Shown: positions 44,001 through 56,760, counted from the first letter of the stretch. The stretch: DNA of 64,000 nt from Limnohabitans sp. 2KL-17 (GCF_003063415.1 NZ_NESK01000001.1:1-64000); one strand, 5' to 3'. Made by a program: numbers and translations. The notes: generated by a model not told the origin, from the letters alone.

Positions 44001-44557
44001 TCCTGGATGCCCAGTGCGCCGACCTGACCGATGCCATGAACACGCTGGAAGACGCGATCCGGAAGATCGATACCGAAACCCGCGAACTGTTAGGCGGCAC
44101 CTTCAAGATTGTCAACGAGCACTTCAGCCGCATGTTCCCCGAGCTGTTTGGCGGTGGCAACGCCCGCCTGGTCATGACCGGGGACGAAATTCTGGATGCG
44201 GGTGTGCAAGTGCTGGCGCAGCCCCCGGGCAAGAAGAACCAGACAATTCATCTGCTGTCTGGCGGTGAAAAAGCCCTGACTGCGATCGCACTGGTGTTTG
44301 CGATTTTCCAGCTCAATCCCGCACCGTTTTGCTTGCTCGACGAAGTCGACGCGCCGCTGGACGATGCCAATACCGAGCGCTATACCAAGTTGGTCAAGAG
44401 CATGGGCAAAGAAACCCAGTTCCTGTTCATCAGCCACAACAAGATCGCCATGGAAATGGCCGAGCAATTGATTGGCGTGACCATGCAGGAGCAGGGCGTG
44501 TCACGCATTGTGGCTGTGGACATGGAATCCGCAGTGTCTATGGCCGACGAGGCCTGA
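41024..44557 (+). CDS. smc: chromosome segregation protein SMC
   Basis: SMC forms the ring-shaped condensin with ScpA and ScpB. The 1177-residue protein has the N-terminal head with Walker A VGPNGCGKSN at 30-39 and QGTISRIIESRPEELR. A first coiled-coil arm spans about 170-500, the hinge about 510-640 (PWLVKHGMDGLEGLW onward), the return arm about 660-1000, and the C-terminal head has LLSGGEKALTAIA and Walker B FCLLDEVDAPLDD. Translation starts at GTG 41024, where the conserved MRLNSIKLSGFKSF begins. zipA follows after 10 bases. Confidence 0.97.
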   Translation: MRLNSIKLSGFKSFAEPTNFLLPGQLVGVVGPNGCGKSNIMDAVRWVLGESKASELRGESMQDVIFNGTNTRKPASRASVELVFDNADHRAGGQWGQFAEIAVKRVLTRDGNSSYYINNQTVRRRDVQDVFLGTGLGPRAYAIIGQGTISRIIESRPEELRLFLEEAAGVSKYKERRRETENRLSDTRENLTRVDDILRELNANLEKLEKQAEVALRYNNLQADSSLKQHQLWFLKRRDAETDQGRMKADVDKAVNDLESRMADLRHVEADLEAIRQAHYAAGDQVNQAQGALYEASAEVGRLEAEIRFVVEGRQRAEQRLQQLVAQTAEWGTRSQDAQAELETLSEQAALAEDQSMTLAAQVEDQATALPDLEEALRKAQNDANAQRASVVQVQQQIGVLAADQRNIEEQSRQLDQRRERLLTDRNALAAPDEARLQSLQEQLAAVEAQSAESEARLHDLQEQVPALDEDRRTRQKAVNEESARLADLSARIEALRALQEKVRTDGKLKPWLVKHGMDGLEGLWSRIHIESGWENALESALRERLSALEVSRLDMVRAFANDAPPAKLTFFSPPLVSLAVTDPSRGLPGSCRPLADYLRISDAGLLALLTDWLQGCFTAPSMEDALTWRSQLKPGETLLVQAGHAVDLNSVVFYAQDSEQAGLLARAQEIENLDKQQRAQTLISEESRSALIRAEAAYADASQRLIIVRREASESLSRAHEVQVETLRLSQLVAQTRARSEQISNDLAEVEALLDELQERRVTAEARFEELDMQLADTQERHAQLDERVIQAERKLAECREQQRSLERRAQEAQYSQRSLDARRAELNRTIETAHQQVSSIDAEMQRARDELSRLTDAAAQAGLQNVLAVKMEREQALAARRSAYDDLTAKLRASDERRVGFERELDPLRQRITDLQLKEQAARLGLEQYAQLLADAQADLDAVALSIEVGQVRVTGLQGEIDRIHREITALGPVNLAALEELTTSRERKTFLDAQCADLTDAMNTLEDAIRKIDTETRELLGGTFKIVNEHFSRMFPELFGGGNARLVMTGDEILDAGVQVLAQPPGKKNQTIHLLSGGEKALTAIALVFAIFQLNPAPFCLLDEVDAPLDDANTERYTKLVKSMGKETQFLFISHNKIAMEMAEQLIGVTMQEQGVSRIVAVDMESAVSMADEA

Positions 44558-44567
44558 GGTTTTTTTT

Positions 44568-48302
<3,735 letters not shown>

Positions 48303-48375
48303 CCAAGCTGAGCCATCGCCAAAGCACTCAAGCGGGGAGGGCATTGCTTTGTAAGAGTCAACGCGGCCCTTGTCC

Positions 48376-49545
48376 TTAAAGCCCCTTCAACTTCTCCAGT
48401 GCGGCCATCAGCGTTTCATCTTTTTTGGCAAAGCAGAACCGGATGACTTTTTGGTCAAAGCCATTGCCGTAAAAGGCCGACAGTGGGATGGCGGCAACGC
48501 CAATTTCGGTGGTGAGCCATTTGCAGAAGTCGGCATCGTTCAGGTTTTTCTCTGGCACTTTCAGGCCGGAGATGTCCACGCATTGAAAGTAAGTGCCCTC
48601 GCCGGGTAACAATTTGAATTGGGTTTGCGCCAGACCTTGGCGGAACAAATCGCGTTTGCGTTGGTAAAACGCAGGAAGCCCCAGGTAATGTGCAGGCTCT
48701 GCCATGTAGCGGGCCAGTGCATGTTGCATGGGGGTGTTCACGGTGAACACGTTGAACTGGTGCACTTTTCGGAACTCGGCCGTGTACGCTGCCGGGGCAG
48801 TCACTGTACCGACTTTCCAGCCTGTCACGTGGTAGGTCTTGCCAAAGCTGGACACGATGAAGGCACGGGCGGCCAGGCCGTCAAAGTGTGCTGCGCTCCA
48901 GTGCTGGTTGGGTTCATAGACCATGTGCTCGTAGACCTCGTCGCTGATGAGCACGATGTCGGTCGGGGCCAGAATGTCCTGCAAGGTCAGCATGTCTTGC
49001 TTTGACCAGATCATGCCGCTGGGATTGTGTGGCGAGTTGATGAGGATGGCCCGTGTTTTGGGCGAGATGGCGGAGCGGATTTTGTCAAAGTCAGGCCTGA
49101 AGGTGCCAGGTGTCAGGGGCACACGCACCAGGACACCGCCCGCCAGTTCAATGTTGGGGACATAGCTGTCATAGCAGGGCTCAAGCACGATCACTTCGTC
49201 ACCCGGGTGAACAATCGCCAGCACGATGGTGAGAATGGCCTGGGTGGCGCCGGCGGTCACGGTGATTTCGCTGGCCGGGTCATAACGTCGGCCATAAAGC
49301 GTTTCGATTTTGCGTGCCACGGCTTCGCGCAAAGGGGCCACGCCGGTCATGGGCGGGTATTGGTTCAGGCCTTCACGCATGGCATCGTTGACCAGGTCCA
49401 GCAGTTTGGGGTCACACGGAAAATCAGGGAAGCCCTGGCCCAGGTTGACCGCGTTCTTTTCAGCGGCCAGGGCCGACATGACCGTGAAAATGGTGGTGCC
49501 CATGTGGGGCGCTTTGGAAACGAGAATGGGGCTTCGAGCGTTCAT
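48376..49545 (-). CDS. class I/II aminotransferase (methionine aminotransferase YbdL-like)
   Basis: A 389-residue PLP enzyme of fold type I. It has VNLGQGFPDFPCDP near 33, NQYPPMTGVAPLREA, TVTAGATQAI, the ILINSPHNPSGM loop near 170, LISDEVYEHMVY and the PLP lysine in VSSFGKTYHVTGWKVG near 236. The pattern of GFPDF and SFGKTYHVTGWK matches YbdL and kynurenine aminotransferase-like proteins that act on methionine and aromatic amino acids. It precedes nothing in an obvious operon. Confidence 0.88.
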   Translation of the reverse strand: MNARSPILVSKAPHMGTTIFTVMSALAAEKNAVNLGQGFPDFPCDPKLLDLVNDAMREGLNQYPPMTGVAPLREAVARKIETLYGRRYDPASEITVTAGATQAILTIVLAIVHPGDEVIVLEPCYDSYVPNIELAGGVLVRVPLTPGTFRPDFDKIRSAISPKTRAILINSPHNPSGMIWSKQDMLTLQDILAPTDIVLISDEVYEHMVYEPNQHWSAAHFDGLAARAFIVSSFGKTYHVTGWKVGTVTAPAAYTAEFRKVHQFNVFTVNTPMQHALARYMAEPAHYLGLPAFYQRKRDLFRQGLAQTQFKLLPGEGTYFQCVDISGLKVPEKNLNDADFCKWLTTEIGVAAIPLSAFYGNGFDQKVIRFCFAKKDETLMAALEKLKGL

Positions 49546-49587
49546 GATGAGATGGGGGGAGTTAAAACAGCAAAAATCGTGGGGGAC

Positions 49588-50529
49588 TCAAAGTTCGTAG
49601 TCGTTCACATGCCCGTTCATGGCTTTGGTGATCAGCGGCGCGGTCAGGCGGTCGCTCAGTAATTCGGCGAAATGGTAAACAAACTGGCGCAAATAAGCAC
49701 CACGTTTGAACGCGACACGCGCCACGTTCATGCCCAGCAGCGTGCCCAGGGGCCGGACCGCCAGGTCTTTGATCGGATCGTCTTTCACCGCCATCTCCGC
49801 CACGATGCCAATGCCCAAGCCCAGACGGACGTAAGTCTTGATCACGTCCGAGTCGATGGCCTCCAGTGCGATCCGGGGGTGCAGTTTTTTGGCGGCAAAG
49901 GCTTGGTCAATTCGTCCACGACCGGTAAATGACGGGTGGTAAGTGATGATCGGCTCACTGGCAATGTCCTCAAGTGACAGATGCTCTTTTTTCGCTAAAG
50001 GGTGGTCCAGCGGCAAGACCAGCACGTGTTGCCACTCGTAGCAAGGCAGGGTCACCAATTCCTCGTAAGCTGAAAGTGACTCTGTGGCGATGCCGATTTC
50101 GGCGGTGTCGTCCAGCAGCATTTTGGCCACTTGGTCTGGCGCACCTTGGTGCAGGCTGATGTTGACCTTGGGGTATTTTTCGCGCAGCTTGGCCACGGGC
50201 ATGGGCAGCACATAGCGCGCCTGGGTGTGGGTGGTAGCGATCGACAAGGTGCCATTGTCTTGGGCGCTGTACTGGTCGCCAATCTTGCGCAGGTTGCTGA
50301 CTTCGCGCAGGATGATCTGAATGCTTTCCAGCACATGTTGGCCGGGTTCGGTGATGCGTTTGAGCCGTTTGCCGTGACGGGCAAAGATTTCTATGCCCAG
50401 TTCTTCCTCCAGCTCAATGATGGCTTTGGACACGCCGGGCTGTGAGGTGTGCAGGGCCTTTGCTGTTTCAGTCAGATTCAGGTTTCGGCGTGCCGCTTCT
50501 TGGACAAAGCGAAATTGGTGCAGGTTCAT
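49588..50529 (-). CDS. cysB: LysR-family regulator CysB
   Basis: A 313-residue regulator of sulfate assimilation. The winged helix-turn-helix is at the N-terminus (NLTETAKALHTSQPGVSKAI, 18-37) and a long linker helix leads to the effector domain. THTQARYVLP near 100 holds the threonine and glutamine that bind sulfate or acetylserine in CysB and Cbl. SFTGRGRID near 200 completes the site. ATG 50529 (MNLHQF) is the conserved start; the upstream 44 bases are AT-rich, as expected for a promoter. Confidence 0.93.
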   Translation of the reverse strand: MNLHQFRFVQEAARRNLNLTETAKALHTSQPGVSKAIIELEEELGIEIFARHGKRLKRITEPGQHVLESIQIILREVSNLRKIGDQYSAQDNGTLSIATTHTQARYVLPMPVAKLREKYPKVNISLHQGAPDQVAKMLLDDTAEIGIATESLSAYEELVTLPCYEWQHVLVLPLDHPLAKKEHLSLEDIASEPIITYHPSFTGRGRIDQAFAAKKLHPRIALEAIDSDVIKTYVRLGLGIGIVAEMAVKDDPIKDLAVRPLGTLLGMNVARVAFKRGAYLRQFVYHFAELLSDRLTAPLITKAMNGHVNDYEL

Positions 50530-50572
50530 ACATTTAAAAGCATATAGATAGTCGTAATTATGCGTTAAATGT

Positions 50573-50965
50573 CTATGTGGAGGAGGGCAGCCCGGTGGCA
50601 ATCTCAGCCATCAACCGGGTCATGGCCGGGTGTTCGCCAATGGCGGGCAGCAGCTCAAATTGGACCTGGGGGTAGGCCGCGATCAGACCGGTGACCAACT
50701 GTGGCAAGTCTTCGCGGGCATGTCTGCCAACCCCGAGAAACATGGGCACGATCCGGACATGCGTTTTGCCTTGCATCATCAAGGCTTCCACCGTGCTTGG
50801 CAGGTCGGGGGCTGTCAGCTCCAGAAAAGCGCATTCAACAGCCAAGCCGGGCCAGCGCTGGGTCATTTGCAGAGCCACAGCGTCAATGGGCAGCCGCCAG
50901 AGCGGGTCGCGAGAGCCGTGGGCGAACAAGATCACACCTGTTTGCGTTGAAAAGCTTGTCGTCAT
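50573..50965 (-). CDS. cbiX: CbiX/SirB-type sirohydrochlorin chelatase
   Basis: A 130-residue small class II chelatase of the CbiX-short or SirB type, which inserts cobalt or iron into sirohydrochlorin. It has the metal-binding VILFAHGSRDP near 11-21, FLELTAPDLPS near 46-56 and HVRIVPMFLGVGRHAREDLP near 70, which holds the second His ligand. The start ATG 50965 overlaps the lptG stop as ATGA. It points toward siroheme for sulfite reduction, in agreement with cysB as next gene. Confidence 0.88.
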   Translation of the reverse strand: MTTSFSTQTGVILFAHGSRDPLWRLPIDAVALQMTQRWPGLAVECAFLELTAPDLPSTVEALMMQGKTHVRIVPMFLGVGRHAREDLPQLVTGLIAAYPQVQFELLPAIGEHPAMTRLMAEIATGLPSST

Positions 50966-52068
50966 TGTCGTAACACCATCCACCAAAACCCCAGCAAGGA
51001 AATCGCGCTGTAAATCAGTGCTGGTGCCGCAGCGGTCAGCCAGGGCTGCCAGTTTTGCAAAACGCCCGCAAAGCTGAAGACATTGTTCAGCAGTGAAAAG
51101 CTGATGCCTGCCAAAACGCCGGCAAAGACATGCCCAGCAATCTGGCCTGAGCGAAAGTGCAAGTAGGCGAATGGCAAGGCCATGACCAGCATCACAAGGC
51201 AACTCAAGGGGTAGAAAACCTTGCGCCAGAACTCGATTTCGTAACGCTGGGCATTTTGATTGTTGCTTGACAAATGGCGTACGTACTTGAAAAGCTCCCA
51301 AGTTCCCATGTGGTCAGGACTGAGCACGGCTGCAGCCACCATGTCGCCACTGATCTCGGTGGGCCAAACCAAGGTGGCATACGTGACGGATCGGAATTGG
51401 AGGGTTTTTTGGCCGTCAATTGGAACGATTGACTTTTGTTCGGCTTGTTGCAGTTCCCACGCATCCTGGCCGATCTGTGCCTTTGGCGCCGTGGTGATGG
51501 CCAGCAACTGTCCGGCTTCGTTGAATTCATGAATCCTGACGTTTTGCATGTGGCTGATGCCGTCAAAGCTGCGGACGTTGACGGCAAAGTGGCGGCTTGC
51601 CTGGCGTTCTTTGAGCCAAGCCCCCGTCTGGCCCACGGTCAGGTTGCCTTGAAACTGGGCTTTGATCAGGACGCCTTGTCGATCGGCCCAAGGGGCTGCG
51701 TAATCGCCCATCAAAAAAGTCACGAGAACAAAAAAGACCCCCAGTTGAAGCAAGGTGCCCAAGGCCTTGAGCGGCTCAAGCCCGCCAGTGCGCAAGATGG
51801 TGAACTCCGAGCTTTGCGCCAGCCGAGCCATGACAAAAATACAGCCAATCAGCACCGAAATGGGCAGCAGCTCGTACAGGTGTGTCGGTGACTTGAGCGC
51901 CACATACAACAAGGCATGCTGAAGTTTGTAGCCCTGGCTGGCCAGCCGAGCCAAATTTTGCAATTCATCAACTAGGTCAAAAAAGAGGAACAAGGCTAAA
52001 AAGCCAAACGTCACAAAAGCCACGGCCCGGATGATTTCGCCATGCAATAAGCTGCGAACGGTTTTCAT
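50962..52068 (-). CDS. lptG: LPS export ABC transporter permease LptG
   Basis: A 368-residue membrane protein of the YjgP/YjgQ family. With LptF and LptB it extracts lipopolysaccharide from the inner membrane. There are three N-terminal transmembrane segments (VAFVTFGFLALFLFF near 17, PISVLIGCIFVMA near 68, LLQLGVFFVLVTFLM near 108), a periplasmic beta-jellyroll of about 120-260, and three C-terminal helices. ATG 52068 overlaps the lptF stop (ATGA). EFTILRTGGLEP is the coupling-helix region. Confidence 0.95.
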   Translation of the reverse strand: MKTVRSLLHGEIIRAVAFVTFGFLALFLFFDLVDELQNLARLASQGYKLQHALLYVALKSPTHLYELLPISVLIGCIFVMARLAQSSEFTILRTGGLEPLKALGTLLQLGVFFVLVTFLMGDYAAPWADRQGVLIKAQFQGNLTVGQTGAWLKERQASRHFAVNVRSFDGISHMQNVRIHEFNEAGQLLAITTAPKAQIGQDAWELQQAEQKSIVPIDGQKTLQFRSVTYATLVWPTEISGDMVAAAVLSPDHMGTWELFKYVRHLSSNNQNAQRYEIEFWRKVFYPLSCLVMLVMALPFAYLHFRSGQIAGHVFAGVLAGISFSLLNNVFSFAGVLQNWQPWLTAAAPALIYSAISLLGFWWMVLRQ

Positions 52069-53174
52069 GCTGCACCCTTGCTGGATGCTGTGCGGGCAGG
52101 AATTAAAAAGCGCCAGGACACATTGAAGTGCCTCGCCGCAATCCAAAGCACGGCGAGCACGAACACGCCACCATGCAAAGTCAGCATGAATGACGCAACG
52201 CTCCAGCGCCCCGTGCTGATCCAGCTTTGGCCCACGTTGACCATGTTGTAGTAAGCGATGAAAACAAACAAAGCCAGGCCCAGGTGGTAACTTCGCCCGA
52301 CCCGGGGGTTGACCGTCGAAACCGCCAGTGCAATCAACAACAAATTGATGCCTGCCAGACCCAGGCCCAGACGCCAGGAGAGTTCGGCCAAATTTTCACG
52401 GTTGGGTTTTTTGATCAGGTCCCAGGTCGGGGTGTGGCGACTGGTGAAAGCAAAATCAGACAGATTGACTTTGTCATCGATCAGCAGTTCGTAGTGTTCA
52501 AACTGGGTCAGGCGGGTTTCACCCGTCTCGCGGTTCGTCAGCCACTGCTGCCCTTTTTCGAGGATCAGGAATCTGTCATTGCCAGTCAGCTCAATGCGAC
52601 CTTGTTGCGCCGTGGTGACGCTTTCCATGATGCCGTCCTGGCTGGAGATGAAAACATGGCGGCCAAAACGGTTGTTCGGGGTGTCCTTGTCGATGAAAAA
52701 CACACGTTGGCCCCCGGAGGACTCCTGAAACTGGCCGGGTGCAACCCGTTCGATATCGTTTCTTTTTTCAAACCGCTGTTTGAGATCCTGAATTTGCTGG
52801 TTGCTCCAGGGCCATGCAAACAAGGCCAGCAAGGTCATAATCAACAACAGGGGCCAAGCAAAGCGAAAGAGGGGCCGGACAAAATGCCCCAAACCTTGTC
52901 CGCTGGAAAACCAGATCACCATTTCGCTGTCGCCGTACATGCGGGAAAGCGTGGCCACCACCGTGATGAAAAGACTCAAGGTGATGATTGTGGTGAGTTG
53001 GCTGAGCACACTGAAGCCCATGACCAGCAAAACCTCGGAGGGGTTGACACTCCCTCTGCTGGCTTGGCCCAAGGTCCGGATCAGGATGATGGTGATCACG
53101 ATGGTGACCAACACCACCAGCGTGGCTCCGAAATTACGGGCAAGGTCTTTGCGTAAAGAAGAATGGAATAACAT
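52065..53174 (-). CDS. lptF: LPS export ABC transporter permease LptF
   Basis: A 369-residue partner of LptG with the same layout: N-terminal membrane segments (ATLVVLVTIVITIILI near 17, LTTIITLSLFITVVATL near 60, LLLIMTLLALFAW near 108), a periplasmic domain of about 130-265, and three C-terminal segments. SRMYGDSEMVIWFSSGQG is the typical LptF coupling region. It is the first gene of the lptF-lptG-cbiX chain, joined by ATGA overlaps, and diverges from pepA with only 23 bases between. Confidence 0.95.
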   Translation of the reverse strand: MLFHSSLRKDLARNFGATLVVLVTIVITIILIRTLGQASRGSVNPSEVLLVMGFSVLSQLTTIITLSLFITVVATLSRMYGDSEMVIWFSSGQGLGHFVRPLFRFAWPLLLIMTLLALFAWPWSNQQIQDLKQRFEKRNDIERVAPGQFQESSGGQRVFFIDKDTPNNRFGRHVFISSQDGIMESVTTAQQGRIELTGNDRFLILEKGQQWLTNRETGETRLTQFEHYELLIDDKVNLSDFAFTSRHTPTWDLIKKPNRENLAELSWRLGLGLAGINLLLIALAVSTVNPRVGRSYHLGLALFVFIAYYNMVNVGQSWISTGRWSVASFMLTLHGGVFVLAVLWIAARHFNVSWRFLIPARTASSKGAA

Positions 53175-53197
53175 CGGTGGGAAGGAAAAACTGAATT

Positions 53198-54700
53198 ATG
53201 AACTTCGAAATCCAAAAGCGTGCCTTGTCCAGTGTGATTCGTGACGAACTCGATGCCCTGATCGTCCTGTGGCCCTCAAAAGATGACGCGTTGGTCTCTG
53301 GGCAGGACCCGATTGCCGTTTTGTTACAGGCAGCTTTGCGACACGGAGATTTTGAGCACAAACCGGGTGCTGTTTTGTCTTTGTATGCCCATCCGGGCGT
53401 CAAGGCCCGACACCTGGTAATCGCTTGTGTGGCTGAGGGCACAGTGGTCCAGGTTCGCAGTGCTGTAAACGCCGCTTGGACTGCACTCAAGTCCTCCAGA
53501 ATCAAGCGCATCGGGCTTCACTCGGCGGCTGATCTCTCCCCTCAGGTGTTGCAGACGCTTGTTGCGTCTTTGGCCGATGCCAGCTACAGCTACACCAGCA
53601 CCTTGAGCAAGCCCAAACCCAGAACACTCAAGCAAGTCGTTGTCAGTGCTCACACTGTCACTGCCGGGCTTCGCGAGGCTTTGGCCCATGCACAAGCCTT
53701 GGTGGCTGGCGTGGAAGTGGCCAAAGAGTGGGCCAACAGGCCTGCCAACCATTCCACCCCCACCATGCTGGCCGATGCGGCCAAGTCGATCGCCAAAGCG
53801 GCCTCGTTCAAATGCGAGGTGATGGGCCCCAAAGAGGTGGCCAAATTGGGCATGGGCGCCTTTTTGGCCGTGGCAAAAGGCGCGGCAGAGCCTTTGCGCT
53901 TCATTGTGATGCGCTACAACGGCGCCGCAACAGGCCAGCCGCCTGTGGTGCTTGTGGGCAAAGGCATCACCTTCGATACGGGGGGGATTTCCATCAAGCC
54001 TGCGGCTGAAATGGACGAGATGAAATACGACATGTGCGGGGCAGCCAGCGTCCTGGGGGTTTTCAAAGCCCTGGGTGAACTCAAGCCTGCCATCAACGTG
54101 GTCGGGCTGATTCCAGCGACAGAGAACATGCCCGATGGCTTGGCCGTCAAGCCAGGAGATGTGGTGACCAGCATGAGCGGTCAGACCATAGAAATTTTGA
54201 ACACCGATGCCGAAGGCCGCTTGGTGCTTTGCGATGCCCTGACTTATGCCGAGCGGTTCAAGCCAGAAGCCGTGATCGATATTGCAACCTTGACAGGTGC
54301 CTGTGTGATCGCCCTGGGCGGGGTGCGCTCGGGTCTTTTCTCGAGTGATGATTCTTTGGCGCAGGCCCTGCAATTGGCGGGTGATGCGTCTGGGGATGCC
54401 TGTTGGCGCATGCCTTTGGACGACGACTATGCCGATGGCCTCAAGTCTCGTTACGCCGATGTGGCCAACGTGGCGGGGCGTCAAGCAGGATCCGTCACGG
54501 CGGCCAAGTTTTTACAACGCTTTGCATCACGCTACCCCTGGGCGCATCTGGACATTGCTGGCACAGCTTGGAAAAGCGGCGCGGCCAAGGGTGCAACGGG
54601 CCGCCCTGTTGGCTTGTTGCTGCACTATCTGTTGGCTCGGGCCAACGAGAAAGCCGTCAAGACAACTTCACCCCGTTCCACTTCAACTCGCCGCTCTTGA
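53198..54700 (+). CDS. pepA: leucyl aminopeptidase
   Basis: A 500-residue M17 dizinc aminopeptidase. The N-terminal macro-like domain spans about 1-165 and the catalytic domain follows: LVGKGITFDTGGISIKP near 252 with metal-binding Lys and Asp, MKYDMCGAA, and the family signature NTDAEGRLVL near 344-353. In some Gram-negatives PepA also binds DNA. Its divergent arrangement with lptF is common in Proteobacteria. Confidence 0.96.
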   Translation: MNFEIQKRALSSVIRDELDALIVLWPSKDDALVSGQDPIAVLLQAALRHGDFEHKPGAVLSLYAHPGVKARHLVIACVAEGTVVQVRSAVNAAWTALKSSRIKRIGLHSAADLSPQVLQTLVASLADASYSYTSTLSKPKPRTLKQVVVSAHTVTAGLREALAHAQALVAGVEVAKEWANRPANHSTPTMLADAAKSIAKAASFKCEVMGPKEVAKLGMGAFLAVAKGAAEPLRFIVMRYNGAATGQPPVVLVGKGITFDTGGISIKPAAEMDEMKYDMCGAASVLGVFKALGELKPAINVVGLIPATENMPDGLAVKPGDVVTSMSGQTIEILNTDAEGRLVLCDALTYAERFKPEAVIDIATLTGACVIALGGVRSGLFSSDDSLAQALQLAGDASGDACWRMPLDDDYADGLKSRYADVANVAGRQAGSVTAAKFLQRFASRYPWAHLDIAGTAWKSGAAKGATGRPVGLLLHYLLARANEKAVKTTSPRSTSTRRS

Positions 54701-54710
54701 CGGAATGAAG

Positions 54711-55145
54711 ATGACCCGGATTGAATTCCATTTCAATACCGCCGATCGCCTGCAATACACCTGCCGGCTATTAAGGAAAGCCCACAGCCAGTCTTTGCGC
54801 TTGGGTGTGGTCGGCTCCGAGGCCACCCTGCGCCAATTGGACAATCTGCTGTGGACATTTTCGGAACTTGACTTTTTACCGCACAGCCATGCGCAAGATG
54901 CTCAAGGTATTCAAGACGTTTCGCCCATTCGGCTTCATGCCGACCCAATGCAGTTGACCGATCTGGACATATTGGTGAATTTGGGGGACGAGGTGCCGCA
55001 AGGTTTTGAAAAATTTGAGCGCCTTATTGAAATGGTGGCCACCGACGACCATGGCCGCATGACTGCCCGTGAGCGCTGGCGACATTACACCAAGCAGGGA
55101 TACGATTTGGCGCAACACGATTTGTCAAAGGGCGCTTTGTCATGA
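54711..55145 (+). CDS. holC: DNA polymerase III chi subunit
   Basis: A 144-residue clamp-loader accessory protein that links polymerase III to SSB. The family pattern is IEFHFNTADRLQYTCRLLRKA at the start, LDNLLWTF near 47, FLPH near 57 and LVNLGDEVPQGFEKFERLIEMV near 88. ATG 54711 follows GGA by six bases; another ATG at 54705 sits directly on that site. It comes ten bases after pepA, the usual order, and overlaps the next gene by ATGA. Confidence 0.92.
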   Translation: MTRIEFHFNTADRLQYTCRLLRKAHSQSLRLGVVGSEATLRQLDNLLWTFSELDFLPHSHAQDAQGIQDVSPIRLHADPMQLTDLDILVNLGDEVPQGFEKFERLIEMVATDDHGRMTARERWRHYTKQGYDLAQHDLSKGALS

Positions 55146-55411
55146 CATCCCCAGCATCCGGGCTTTTTGCCGAACACATACCTTTGAATGCGCCTGTTCT
55201 GAATGCGGTTATTGCCGAGTCGGACATTCCTGCCGTTGTGCAGGCTGCCCTGGAGGCCCTGGCGCTTGAAAAGGCAGCTTTTCTGGCCTTGGCAGATGAG
55301 TTGATGGTCGAGCTGCGCCCTGAGGTGGCACGGTTGGCCACTGAATTGCTGCGCAACAGCATTCACCACGTCTGGCTCAACCGTTGCCGACTTGATCAGA
55401 AGTGTCCTTGA
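55142..55411 (+). CDS. small conserved-looking protein after holC
   Basis: An 89-residue protein, probably helical, with VQAALEALALEKAAFLALADEL and RPEVARLATELLRNSIHHVW. No catalytic motif, signal peptide or membrane segment is seen. It overlaps holC by ATGA and so is translationally coupled. In other Burkholderiales a small DUF2486-type protein sits at this place; I could not test whether this is the same family. Confidence 0.65.
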   Translation: MTSPASGLFAEHIPLNAPVLNAVIAESDIPAVVQAALEALALEKAAFLALADELMVELRPEVARLATELLRNSIHHVWLNRCRLDQKCP

Positions 55412-55430
55412 AGCTCTGAGACCAAAATAT

Positions 55431-55458
55431 TTGTGAGGGTTTTGGTTTTCCCTATGTT
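55431..55458 (+). promoter_or_regulatory. candidate promoter for livK-type gene
   Basis: TTGTGA at 55431-55436 and TATGTT at 55453-55458 with 16 bases between. The surrounding 110 bases are AT-rich compared with neighbours. The gene starts at 55526. Confidence 0.4.
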
Positions 55459-55525
55459 CAAAATGCTTGTTTTTGAAGTATCTTTGCCGCTTGCTTAATT
55501 GAAGCAAATTTATTTCGGAGATTCC

Positions 55526-56689
55526 ATGAAATTTTCTGGTGTACGTTCATTGACCGTGGTTGCTGTGGCTGTTGCCGCAGTCGTTTTGGCAGCTTGTGGC
55601 AAAAAAGAAGCCGCATCTGATGTTCAGGTGATCAAAATTGGTCATGTGGGCCCAGTCAGTGGCGCCATTGCCCACTTGGGTAAAGACAACGAGAACGGTG
55701 GCCGCATGGCCATTGAAGAGCTCAATGCTGCTGGTCTGAAAATCGGTGACAAGGCGGTTAAGTTTGAATTGTTGACTGAAGACGACGCAGCAGATCCAAA
55801 GCAAGGCACCGCGGCTGCCCAAAAGCTGGTAGATGCCAAAGTCAATGGCGTGATCGGTCACCTGAACTCAGGCACCACCATTCCTGCTTCACAAATTTAC
55901 AACACCGCTGGCATTCCCCAGATTTCTCCATCGGCCACCAACCCCAAGTACACCCGCCAGGGTTACGCTGGTGCGTTCCGCGTGGTGGCTGACGATGTCC
56001 ATTTGGGTGGCACCCTCGGCAAATACGCTGTCGAAACCCTCAAAGGTAAAAACATCGCTGTGATCGACGACCGCACGGCCTATGGCCAAGGTGTTGCCGA
56101 AGAGTTCAAGAAGGCCGCTACGGCTTCTGGCGGCACCATCGTCGGTCATGAGTTCACCACCGACAAAGCCTCTGACTTCAACACCATCCTGACCACATTG
56201 AAGGCCAAGAAGCCTGACGTCGTTTTCTTTGGTGGCATGGACGCTGTGGCCGGACCAATGTTGCGTCAAATGAAATCCTTGGGCATCAATGCCAAGTTCA
56301 TGGGCGGCGATGGCATGTGCACTTCCGAGTTGGCCAAGCTGGCTGGTGACGCCATGAAAGACGATACTGTTTTCTGCGCTGAAGCAGGCGGTGTTGAGGG
56401 TGAACAAAAAGCCGGCATGGACAAGTTCCGCGCTGATTTCAAGGCCAAGTACAACGCCGATGTGCAGGTGTATGCCCCTTACGTTTATGACGCCGTCAAA
56501 GTCATGGCCACAGCCATGGTGACCGCAGGTTCGGCTGACCCAGCCAAATACCTGCCTGCTTTGAAGGCCATTAACTACAAAGGCGTGACCGGAAACATCG
56601 CTTTCGACGAAAAAGGTGATGTCAAGAACGGCGCTTTGACCATGTACACCTACAAAGGTGGCGAGCGTTCACAGTTGGCTGTGGTTCGC
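55526..56689 (+). CDS. livK: branched-chain amino acid ABC transporter substrate-binding protein
   Basis: A 387-residue periplasmic binding protein of the Leu/Ile/Val (LivJ/LivK) type, with a lipoprotein-like signal whose LAACGK places Cys near 23. VIKIGHVGPVSGAIAHLGKDNENGG near 35 is the family start, followed by a typical two-lobe pattern, with STTIPASQIYNTAGIPQIS near 115 and ERSQLAVVR at the C-terminus. The ABC membrane and ATPase genes are not next to it, so it may serve a transporter elsewhere. CGGAG stands eight bases before ATG 55526. The stop codon is at 56690-56692. Confidence 0.92.
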
Positions 56690-56760
56690 TGATCTGTCAG
56701 CCCCCGGCTTCGGGGGCTCACTTCATCCCGCTTTCGAGCCGTTGGTGAAGTGGACAGACA

